Assembly: GCA_017311185.1 (NCBI GenBank)
Contig: JAESUZ010004515.1
Location: 372,001 to 436,000, forward strand
DNA from: Proteles cristata cristata
Lineage: Eukaryota; Chordata; Mammalia; Carnivora; Hyaenidae
Reading direction: 5' to 3'
DNA length: 64,000 nucleotides
Numbering within the stretch: position 1 is the stretch's first letter; every line of letters starts with the position of its first letter. The notes under the pieces are model-generated. The model made no database searches and was not told the origin of the DNA. It saw nothing but the letters and a program-made list of their open reading frames with translations. Below, one piece after another: positions 56,340-64,000 of the stretch. The position numbers and the translations under genes are program-made.

Positions 56340-59300
56340 CATGGGACTGGAGGTGAATCAGGTACCAAAGCCAGTGTTGGGAGAGAGGCAGTCCCCAGGG
56401 CTGTCACCATGGGGACCAGGCTACTGTGTCTCAGCCATGTACCTCAGGCTGTTTCACAGAATTCACACAAAGGTGTCCACAGGTGGTTTCAGCACAGGGC
56501 TTGGGGCCTGGGGCCTGGGTAACATCTGATGTCATTTCTCTATCTTCTCATTTCTGTCTTACTGAGCCAGAAAACACAGAATTGCATCTCTAGTGCTATT
56601 TTGTTTTTATAAGACCAGGATGTCCTCTTGGGAGGGTCAGCTTGGGAAGCTAGGGTGGGCCCTCTATTTGGAGATAATGGAATTAAAAAAAGAAAATCTA
56701 ATCTAAAAGCCAGTATGTCTCAATCCAGTCTTCCAAATTTATTTCTTTTCCTTTTAGAACTTGCTTGATATTTTCATAGAGATGGAAAAGAGGGTCATCC
56801 TAGGGGAAAGAAATTTGGACACTCTGAAAAGAATCTGTGACCAAATCAACAAAAACCTGCTGAAGAAAATCACCGATTATGAAGAATTGAGCGGAGGTAG
56901 AAATAACTTGACAGCTGTGAATTAACCAAATGTATTCTTAAAATGACAGATCTCTCTATGTTAGGATTGTTTTTAATCAATATGTGTTTCTTTTTTAATT
57001 CAGAGGGAAGACCGAGCCTTCAAAGAAGTCAAGATGAATTTTCAAATGGTAATATTGGAAATATGTTTTTAAGATTTACTCAGTTAATTTACTATCTCAT
57101 ACCCCCATTGCCTCCTCTCCACATGCTTCTACCACATCTACATCTTAATGTTCTAGCTTTCCTAATATGAAGAAGTAGGCATAATGCCTACTTGTTGTCA
57201 CTTCTACACATCGAAAAATATAAAAAAGTTGTCAGGAGACATTGACCTTGCAGCTCCAGGTTGGCAAGTTTGAAGTAGATGAAGAGTTAGTCAGTAAAAA
57301 GATTTTTACTTATTCTGTGGACTGCAAGGGTATGTTCAAGGCAGTCTGTGAATTTTCATTTTAAAGGGGACCTTATGATGTCCTGCGTGCTGTGTTTCTT
57401 TACTAAAGTATCATCTCTGCCATATCTAATTCTCCATTGCTTGTAGGGGTGGAGTCCCTGGAAATGATGGCATTGTTGGACTCTCCACAAGAACAGGACA
57501 GTGGGTCACAGGTATGGAGAAATTCCAGTTCCTTTTTTCCCTTTGCATTGAAGATTCTAGTTCTTATATTCCTTAGCTTTTAAGCTTCTAGATAAACTAG
57601 TAAGGGGGCAGACACTTATGGGAAATTTTGAGAACTATAGAAAATTTTTACAAAAGGACAAATTTTAAAATGTGATTCTTTAAGTTTTAACATTAAAAAG
57701 AGTTAAAAGTCTATTTTATTATTTTTAAATATATAATAATCAATTTTATTTTTTTCTTTCATAGTTTATTGTCAACTTGGTTTCCATGTAACATCCAGTG
57801 CTCATCCCAACAAGTGCTCTCCTCCATGCCCATCACCCTTCTTTCCCTATCCCCTCCCCCTGCCCCGCCATCAGCCCTCAGTTTGTTCTCAGTATTAAAG
57901 AGTCTCTCATGGTTTGCCTCCCTCCCTCTCTCCAACTATTTTTTCCCCTTCTCCTCCCCCATGGTCCTCTGTTAAGCTTCTCCTATTCCACTTATAAGTG
58001 AAAACATATGGTATCTGTCTTTCTCTGCCTGACATTTCACTCAGCATTATAATACCTTCGAGTTCATCCACATTGCTACCAATGGCCAGATTTCATTCTT
58101 TTTCATTGCCATGTGGTATTCCATTGTATAGATAAACCACGTCTTTTTCATTTGTCAATGACAATGACATTGACAATTTGTCAATTGTCAATGACAAATC
58201 ATTCATTTGTCAGTTGATGGACATTTAGGTTCTTTCCATGATTTGGCTATTGTTGAAAGTGCTGCTATGAACATTGGGGTACATGTGCCCCTATGCATCA
58301 GCACTTCTGTATCCCTTGGGTAAATTCCTAGCAGTGCTATTGCTGGGTCATAGGGGAGTTCTATTGTTAATTTTTTGAGAAATCTCCACACTGTTTTCCA
58401 GAGGGGCTGCACCAGTTTACATTCCCACCAACAGTGTAGGAGGGTTAAAAATTTATTTTAAAAGCAAAGACAAAAGCATCGGAATAGTTGGTGGGCAGAG
58501 CAAGTGAGAAGTCTCCTATGCAATTCTTTCGGCAGCTGCCTCAGCCTAAGTGGGAGAAAGCTTCAAGGGGAAAAGTCTAGCAAGACTGGGAAAAGCAAAG
58601 CCTTTTCTTTTAGCTTGACATTTCAAAAACTGTTTCTCATTTGTGAGTTAGGTCACAAATGCTCAAGATCTTGCTGGCTCTATATTCTTGTCTCAATGAG
58701 TGAATGCACGAATTGCCTTTTTAGACATAATTGCTTTGATTTATTAACCTTCAAAGATTCACCAACTACATTCTGATTCATTAGCCTATTCGCTGCTCTC
58801 TGTGGTGAGAAGCAAAGGAAACCCTAAAGGTTGTCAGTCTAGTGGGAGACTAGAAAGTAAGCTGAGAGAGACCAGTTGTAAGTGGGCTCCTGAGCAAATT
58901 ACCAGATCTTCCTAAGTCTGAAAATCAAAAATTAACCAAAGTCATATGTCACTTTGCAAATAGCAAAACACTCTACAAGTGTCATCCCTACTGAATTATA
59001 CTTCCCTACTGAACTGCTAAACCTGCTGAGTGCAAGAGAAATTTGGTAACTTGTACAAAGTCTTAAGGTTATTAAGTTGTAGAGCCAGGAACTTGAGCCC
59101 TTAGTGTGGAGCCCTTTTCTCTACCTCAAGGAGCTGCATAGATTTCCCAATGCATGCTGAATATCAGAACTGAAACAGCACTGGGAAAGTCAGGATACAA
59201 GGCCATCTCTGACTGATGCCTTCAGGTATAAGTCTGGATCCTGTAACCTGTGGTGTAGCCAAGACCCACCTGACTAGTACAGGTCTCTCTTCCAGTTGCT

Positions 59301-62300
59301 GTGGTCCTGAAAGCCAAATTAAGTCATCGGCTTTCAAAATCCTGGGACTGCACTATGTCAAGTGTGAAGGCCAGTCCCTCAGCTGTTAGCCCAGAAACAT
59401 AGATGAGTTGAATAGCTAGCCAAGGGAATCACAAGGTGACAGACAGACAACCCAGAAAACAGCATTAAGACCTTCATTCATTCAGCAACTTCTGGTTGAG
59501 CTTTCACAAATTAATAAATTCTAGTCCCTGGTGCAGATGTTAGCCACCTTGAGTTTAAACTAAAATAAATAATGAAAATATGTTATGATGACAACAATAT
59601 TAATATATGTGCAAAATTCTCAGGAGGCCCAAGTACTGGGACCCTGGTTTTAACACTAACTGTGGGACAAAAGCCTGTGTTCAGAGAACAGGTAGAAACT
59701 AGTTCACCAGAGAAACAATGTCAAGTTGGGGTAGGGCCATTGAAAGTGCACTTGAGTCCCAGTTTGGCTAAGAGGTTGGGCTGACTTCTTACTAGGGAGT
59801 TGTTTGTTCACATCTCAAGTGTTTGACCCACAGAGTCAACTCCTGGGTTGAATTTCTGTTTTCCAGACATCGGACAAAGTTTACCGAATGAAAAGCAAAC
59901 CTCGAGGATATTGTTTGATCTTTAACAATTATGATTTTAGCAGAGCACGGAAGGATGTGCCCAAACTTCAGAACATTAAGGATAGGAACGGAACAGAATT
60001 TGACGCAGGTACAGTAGAACCCTGAAAAGAAGTGAAATGTTTCTAATACTTATGTTTTTATCAAAAGGGAAGAACAAAAATTGTACCAACAGGGCCATGT
60101 GTTTCAGGAAAAAAATGGACGTAATTATATTTCCTTGTGGAAGTGAAGAACATTTTTATGTATTGGCTAGTTTTCTGTATTTGTTTTTTAATTTTAATTT
60201 TATTTTTTAAGTGTTTATTTTTGAGAGAGAGAAAGAGCACGAGCAGGGAAGGTGCAGAGAGAGAGGGGAGGACAGAGGATCTGAGGCAGGCTCTACGCTG
60301 ACAGCACAGAGTCTGATGTGGGGCTTGAACTCATAAACTGGGAGATCATGACCTGAACCAAAGATGGACGCTCAACTGACTAAGACATGCAGGTGACCTT
60401 GCTTTTTTTAAAAATTAATATTTAATCAAAGTAACATATATAAGGTAAAATATTTAGTCTTACTAAAAGGCTAATAATAAAAAGCAACAACAATAAGCTT
60501 TGCTTTTAGTTTAACTAAAATGAATCTGCTTCTGTAGAATGTATTATTAAGTGTAAACATTGCTTTGGGATCAAGACAACATATAGAAGTTGCATTTAGA
60601 GGGGCATTTAGAAGTTGCCTTTATAAAAGTTGAGCTATTAGTGCAGATGAAATTGTCAGTCTTTAATAGAAATGGCATTTTCAAATATTAAACTAGCCAG
60701 AAATTCTTTTGCTTAGCCTATTTAGGTTAAGATTGAGAACTTATAAGTTAAATGAAAAAATAATTTGCAGCATGTGAACATAGAAATGGCTACTACTAAA
60801 AGTGATAATAGAAGTGATCCAACCCAACCACTGTACTTTTGAAAATGGTGTTTATGAGTTGTAACATCAGGTAATGATACATTAACTGAATAAAGTTTGG
60901 AAGACTAATGTAGGTTGATTTTAATCATCAAGATTCTGTTAATGGTCTCTATTAGCAGTTCTTTATTCAAGAAAATCTATTCTAAGATTTCAAAAGCCAC
61001 AGAGCTGAAGTCCATTGACTATATCACTCATCATTGTATATCTTGATATTGAGGAAAAGATGTCAAGGCTTTGATTTTCATTCATTTTCTGTTAAAACAT
61101 TTTTTATTAAGATAATATTTGATTCTATTTCTGGGTTTTTGGTCAAAGGGTAGGTATAAAAAGACAGATCTCTAGGATGAAAAAGTATAGAGATCTAATG
61201 TATGACATAATGACCATAGTTAATAAAACTGTATTGAATACTAGAAATGTGTTAAGAGAGTGTATTTCAGGTAAACTCATCACACATACACACACACACG
61301 GTAATTAAGTATGGGAGGAGATATGTTATTAGCTTGACTGTAGTAATAACTTCATGCTGTACACCTTAAATGTATATAATTTTTAGTTTTAAAACAGGAA
61401 TCAGGCAGCCTGAAAATGTTGAAAGACTTTTACTAGATATTAAAGTACTGCAGGGGAAAATAACGTTATGCATACAGAAAACAAAGCAATGGAAAAATAA
61501 TGCAATTATTAATTCCAGGAAAGAAAAAATTTAGTAAGAAAGGAAGCATAATTAAAGTACATTTTCAGAGTGCTATTGATTCAACTAAAAGTTGTAAATA
61601 ACTAAATAAGAGTTCAAATGCTCATCTTATGGGGTGCCTGGCTGGTTCAGTTGGTTGAGTATCTGGACTCTTGATTTTAGCTTGGGTCATGATCTCATGG
61701 TTCGTGAGTTTGAGCACTGACAGTGCAGACCTGCTTGGGATTCTTCTCTCTCTTCCTATTTCTCTGCCCCTCCTCTGCATCTGCATGCACTCTCTCTCTT
61801 TCAAAATAAATAAATCAACTTAAAAAAATGCTCATCCTCCATAATAAGAACTCAGTACATATCTAAATTTTATAAATAAATAAATAGCAAAGTGCCCAAA
61901 TTCATTACAAAATGGAGGCCAATACCAAAATAAAGTAGTTAAAAGTTGAAAGTGGTTGCTTCCATGGGACATGACTGGGTAATAGGAAGAGGTAGAAAAG
62001 GGATAGCTTTTTTGTAATAACCCTTTTAGTTGTACTTGACTTTTGAAACGTTCATATCTTGCATTTTGATAAACAAGTTTGAGAGCACTCAAGATAAAAT
62101 AAATATGGATCTTTTATTATAAAAAGTGTTTTGGGGTGCATCTGTGGGGCTCAGTTGGTTGAGCATCTGACTCTTGATTTTGGTTCAAGTTATGATCTCA
62201 AAGTCATGGGACTGAGCTTTACCATGGAGTCTGCTTAAATTCTCCCTCTCGCTCTCTCTCAAAAAAAAAAAAAACATTAAAAAAAATAAAATAAAGTTAA

Positions 62301-63377
62301 AAAAATTTTTTTACTTTTATTTATTTTGAGAGACAGAGTGTGAGGGGAGGAGGGGCAGAGAGAGAAAGAGATATAGAATCTGAAGCAGGCTTCAGGTTCT
62401 GAGCAAATGTTCAGCACAGAGCCTGATGCGGGGCTCAAACCCATGAACTGTGAGATCATGACCTGAGCCAAAGTCGGACACTTAACCGACTAAGCCACCC
62501 AGGCACCCCAAAAGGAATTTAAAACTTTAAAAAATGATTTTGCTTTTTGTTCTGATAAGTAATACAATTATTATTTAGATTGGTTTGGTAGTAAGCCTAT
62601 ATAATAGCTTACCCAGTCTTATAGACTAGTTGAGAAAAGACAAAAGGTCAATAATAGCACTCTCCCCTTTCTCATTTGCCTTGGGATTAGAAATGTTTTT
62701 AGCTAAGGGCAATAAATATTAGAAAACTATGGAAATCCGCCAGGTAATGTAAATGGCCTGTGATATAACTGTTCTTCAGTTCAAATTCTTTATCTGATCA
62801 GTGTTCTCTCTAGCTCTGGGCTGTGGTCTGGGAATTACTGTGGTGTAATATGATTTTTCTTATTTCACTTTTCAGAGGCTTTGAGTAAGACCTTTAGTGA
62901 GCTTCATTTTGAGATTGTGAACTTCAAAGACTCTACAGCAAAGACAATCTGTGAGGTTCTGAAAACCTACCAAAGAATGGACCATAATAACAAGGATTGC
63001 TTCATCTGCTGCATCCTCTCCCATGGAGACAAGGGCATCATTTATGGCTCTGATGGGCAGGAAGCCCCCATTTATGAGCTGACTTCTTACTTCACTGGTT
63101 CAAAATGCCCTTCCCTTGCAGGGAAGCCCAAAATCTTTTTTATTCAGGCTTGTCAAGGGGATAACTTCCAGAGAGGTATAGCTGTTGAGACTGACTCTAA
63201 ACAGAAGGAAGCCTACTTAGAAATAGACTCATCACTTCATAAGAGCTATATTCCAGATGAAGCTGACTTTCTGCTGGGGATGGCCACTGTGAACAACTGT
63301 GTTTCCTACCGAAACCCCATGGAGGGGACCTGGTATATCCAGTCACTTTGCCAGAGCCTAAGAGAAAGATGTCCTAG
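51287..63377 (+). CDS. CASP8: Caspase-8 (coding exons 1-7; last exon outside window)
   Basis: Initiator cysteine-aspartate protease of extrinsic apoptosis and the check on RIPK1/RIPK3 necroptosis. It binds FADD in the cytosolic death-inducing signalling complex. Joined segments: 51287-51591, 55842-55947, 56758-56896, 57004-57048, 57447-57511, 59867-60008, 62876-63377. All have GT/AG borders and matching phases and give 434 complete residues plus part of residue 435. Death effector domains lie at about 1-80 and 100-177, each with an RLDLL-type or related motif. A linker with cleavage sites Asp210 and Asp216 follows, then the p18 subunit with His317 (SHGDKG) and Cys360 (QACQG), inter-subunit sites Asp374 (VETD) and Asp385 (LEID), and the start of p10. 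Positions equal human up to Cys360. One extra residue sits between the two inter-subunit sites. The start ATG has A at -3. Human CASP8 is 479 residues, so about 45 C-terminal residues are missing here. Confidence 0.98.
52605..53035 (+). repeat. Old interspersed repeat (transposon or LTR-like), unassigned
   Basis: Matches a common mammalian repeat by ordered phrases: 'ttagcttcctagggatgctg', 'acaaagtactacagactgag', 'agggcccaccctaatctagt'. I recognise the element but do not place its family with certainty. Confidence 0.65.
53035..53085 (+). repeat. 51-bp direct repeat, copy 1
   Basis: Identical over 51 bases to 53469-53519, starting 'gacacttttattttcaaatt' and ending 'aagtatcttat'. Confidence 0.97.
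53469..53519 (+). repeat. 51-bp direct repeat, copy 2
   Basis: Exact copy of 53035-53085, offset by 434 bases. Confidence 0.97.
53919..54145 (+). mobile_element. Carnivore SINE, first of a tandem pair
   Basis: 'ggggcacctggatgactcag' head, CT-rich body, A-rich tail. It is followed by a target-like 'aagaaataatag' and then a second SINE. Confidence 0.9.
54154..54370 (+). mobile_element. Carnivore SINE, second of a tandem pair
   Basis: 'ggggtgcctgggtggttcaa' head, 'cttcagattctgtgtctccc' and an A-rich tail. The 'agaaata..aacg' target sequence occurs before the pair, between the two and after the pair. Confidence 0.9.
54375..54620 (+). repeat. MIR element
   Basis: Long MIR copy: 'tgtgtattgaacacttagtg', 'ttatagatgagggg', 'aaagtcacacagctctgagg'. 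Confidence 0.88.
55351..55562 (-). mobile_element. Carnivore SINE, minus orientation, upstream of CASP8 exon 2
   Basis: Near-full-length complement ending 'gagccacccaggtgcccc'. Flanked by 'aaaccattt' on both sides. Confidence 0.94.
55572..55802 (-). mobile_element. Carnivore SINE, minus orientation, ends 40 bases from exon 2
   Basis: Complement with (GA)n and the body ending 'gatccacccaaatgcccc'. 'aaaccatttct' occurs before and after it, so both SINEs used the same target. Its end is 39-40 bases upstream of the exon 2 acceptor. Confidence 0.92.
55842..55947 (+). CDS. CASP8: CASP8 coding exon 2 (start of death effector domain 2)
   Basis: The acceptor is 'ccaccacag'. The first base completes Arg102, then residues 103-137 follow ([20 protein letters not shown] ... 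VDDDM). Phe122 and Leu123 lie at the positions that form the human FADD/FLIP contact. The donor is 'atg/gtaaga', on a codon boundary. Confidence 0.97.
56299..56337. repeat. (TG)n microsatellite in CASP8 intron 2
   Basis: About 19 TG units. Confidence 0.98.
56758..56896 (+). CDS. CASP8: CASP8 coding exon 3 (end of death effector domain 2)
   Basis: The acceptor is 'tccttttag'. It encodes residues 138-183 ([17 protein letters not shown] ... YEELSG) plus one base of Glu184. The helical C-terminal part of death effector domain 2 is intact. Donor 'gtagaa', slightly off consensus. Confidence 0.97.
57004..57048 (+). CDS. CASP8: CASP8 coding exon 4 (45-bp linker micro-exon)
   Basis: Only 45 bases. 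It completes Glu184 and encodes [14 protein letters not shown] (185-198) plus one base of Gly199. It matches the human linker segment ending DEFSN. Acceptor 'taattcag', donor 'gtaata'. The length is a multiple of three and the phases agree on both sides, so skipping it would keep the frame. Confidence 0.95.
57447..57511 (+). CDS. CASP8: CASP8 coding exon 5 (linker with auto-cleavage sites)
   Basis: It completes Gly199 and encodes [21 protein letters not shown] (200-220), running from a phase shared with exon 4 to a codon boundary. Asp210 (LLD/S) and Asp216 (EQD/S) match the human prodomain cleavage sites. Acceptor 'gcttgtag', donor 'gtatgg'. Confidence 0.96.
57755..58448 (-). mobile_element. 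L1 3' end, minus orientation, in CASP8 intron 5
   Basis: Same block order as 48128-48700, extended further into ORF2 ('gaggggctgcaccagtttac'). A minus-strand frame at 58203-58412 reads as the ORF2 C-terminal region. A 50-bp foreign insert lies at 58150-58199. Confidence 0.9.
58150..58199. repeat. Near-palindromic insert inside an L1
   Basis: Built from repeated 'tttgtcaatgac' and 'gtcaatgacaaat' units in both orientations. The matching L1 copies at 18.5 and 48.5 kb lack it. Confidence 0.8.
58970..59135 (+). repeat. MIR element
   Basis: Diverged MIR 3' part: 'taacttgtacaaagtcttaa', 'agagccaggaacttgagccc'. Confidence 0.65.
59867..60008 (+). CDS. CASP8: CASP8 coding exon 6 (start of protease domain)
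   Basis: The acceptor is 'tgttttccag'. It encodes residues 221-267 ([20 protein letters not shown] ... NGTEFDA) plus one base of Glu268. The KPRGYCLI(F/I)NN strand and the RDRNGT-type turn are caspase-8/10 hallmarks, and the first contains the conserved arginine that helps bind the P1 aspartate. Donor 'gtacag'. Confidence 0.97.
60195..60402 (-). mobile_element. Carnivore SINE, minus orientation, in CASP8 intron 6
   Basis: T-rich start, GA block, 'ggggcttgaactcataaact', diverged end 'gacatgcaggtgacct'. Confidence 0.85.
61630..61825 (+). mobile_element. Carnivore SINE in CASP8 intron 6
   Basis: 'ggggtgcctggctggttcag' head and an 'aaaataaataaatcaac' tail. Flanked by 'aaatgctcatc' at 61616 and about 61826. 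Confidence 0.92.
62128..62293 (+). mobile_element. Carnivore SINE, old and short
   Basis: 'ggggtgcatctgtggggctc' head, short CT run, long A tail. It abuts a minus-oriented SINE. Confidence 0.82.
62296..62512 (-). mobile_element. Carnivore SINE, minus orientation
   Basis: T-rich start, 'gagcctgatgcggggctcaa', ending 'taagccacccaggcacccc'. With the preceding + SINE it forms a tail-to-tail inverted pair. Confidence 0.92.
62876..63377 (+). CDS. CASP8: CASP8 coding exon 7 (catalytic exon: p18 and start of p10)
   Basis: The acceptor is 'cacttttcag'. It encodes Glu268 (split) to Pro434 plus two bases of Arg435. Catalytic His317 is in SHGDKG (codon 63022-63024) and catalytic Cys360 in QACQG (codon 63151-63153). 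Asp374 (VETD/S) and Asp385 (LEID/S) are the inter-subunit sites. The p10 part has [15 protein letters not shown] and the VSYRNP substrate-binding arginine. The donor 'ag/gtaagt' leaves the same phase at which the CASP10 last exon begins. Confidence 0.98.
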
Positions 63378-64000
63378 GTAAGTTTTGCCTGCTCTGCCCT
63401 TAATTCATTTTAAAGTTTCTAGCTATGGATTACATAGCTGTACTTCCAGGTCAATTACAAAGTGTGAGAGGAGGAAAATGTTAATATCTTTAGTTCATAG
63501 ATGGAAAAAAACCTGAGATACTTACTGCAGAGTTTCCTTTATTTAGCACTTGAAATGATAGGGTATCATAGAGCAGGGAATGAAGGTAAAGTCAGCCCAG
63601 CTCTGGTTTTAGGCAGGAATATGACTGAGCCAACTCAACTGATTTTGAAAGTCTTCCAGGAAGGCACAATAACCCATTTCAATTTTTAACATCCTCCATC
63701 TCTGTCAAAGTTGTACAATAGCTAACCAATCTTAAACCCTCTCGGTGTGTTGTGGGAGATAAGTACCAACAAGTAGAAACCCTTTATATTTCAGAATCCC
63801 ACTAATACGTGGGATATATATCCTACTAATTTGTTCTAATTTGAAGTCTCAAAATGTGGGAAAATATCTTTCCCTCATTTATTATACCCTAAATGATGGT
63901 TTTGTAGTCACAGTTCACACAAATGCACACATAACAGGTGAACAGCAAGCAATCTTCTAGTTCTATACCTCATCATGCTCTAAGTGTATGAAGAGTGGGA
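63378..64000 (+). other. CASP8: CASP8 last intron (5' part)
   Basis: Begins with a strong donor 'gtaagt'. No further exon was seen. The terminal p10 exon must lie beyond the window. Confidence 0.85.

Noticed and set aside
526..62512. tRNA-like A and B boxes at many sites
   Set aside because: All belong to tRNA-derived SINEs with A-rich tails and target repeats; no standalone tRNA gene was seen.

Overview
This window is mammalian nuclear DNA from a carnivoran, most likely a feliform (cat-branch) species. Its repeats are dominated by tRNA-Lys-derived carnivore SINEs of the cat type (head like 'ggggcgcctgggtggctcag', CT-rich tail, A-rich end) and by carnivore L1 3' ends. No dog-type SINE head was seen. 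It covers the junction of two paralogous initiator-caspase genes, both on the + strand, in the order known from human 2q33: the last exon of CASP10 (1448-1595) and most of CASP8 (coding exons 51287-63377). The distance from the CASP10 stop to the CASP8 start is about 49.7 kb, close to what I recall for human.

Layout. 1-1447 is the last CASP10 intron, filled by an L1 3' end and three SINEs. 1448-1595 is the CASP10 terminal coding exon. 1.6-39.6 kb is intergenic or possibly distal CASP8 5' region, and I found no other protein-coding gene there. It holds MIRs, L1 fragments (a minus-strand L1 5' part at 14.2-16.4 kb and a 3' part at 17.9-18.6 kb), a decayed minus-strand endogenous retrovirus pol region (about 20.2-25.2 kb), a solo ERV1-like LTR (about 30.6-31.2 kb), several older LTR-like repeats and many SINEs. 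About 39.8-40.1 kb is a candidate CASP8 promoter and 5' exon, with an ETS site, an ISRE-like element and a splice donor. It aligns with the human exon that gives the long isoform G. A second candidate regulatory segment lies at 42.6-43.0 kb and is partly duplicated at 42.1-42.35 kb.

51.25-63.4 kb holds seven CASP8 coding exons whose phases all fit together: tandem death effector domains (exons 1-3), the linker (exons 4-5), the start of the protease (exon 6) and a large exon 7 with the catalytic His317 and Cys360. Numbering matches human up to the active site. The final exon, with the end of the small p10 subunit, lies beyond the window.

Together these genes encode the death-receptor initiator caspases recruited by FADD. 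The sequence shows directly that CASP8 here cannot make the human isoform-G type N-terminal extension: there is an in-frame stop between the splice acceptor and the start codon. I found no novel biological system. The more interesting signals are the promoter duplications, that loss of the N-terminal extension, and several unusual small duplications and insertions.
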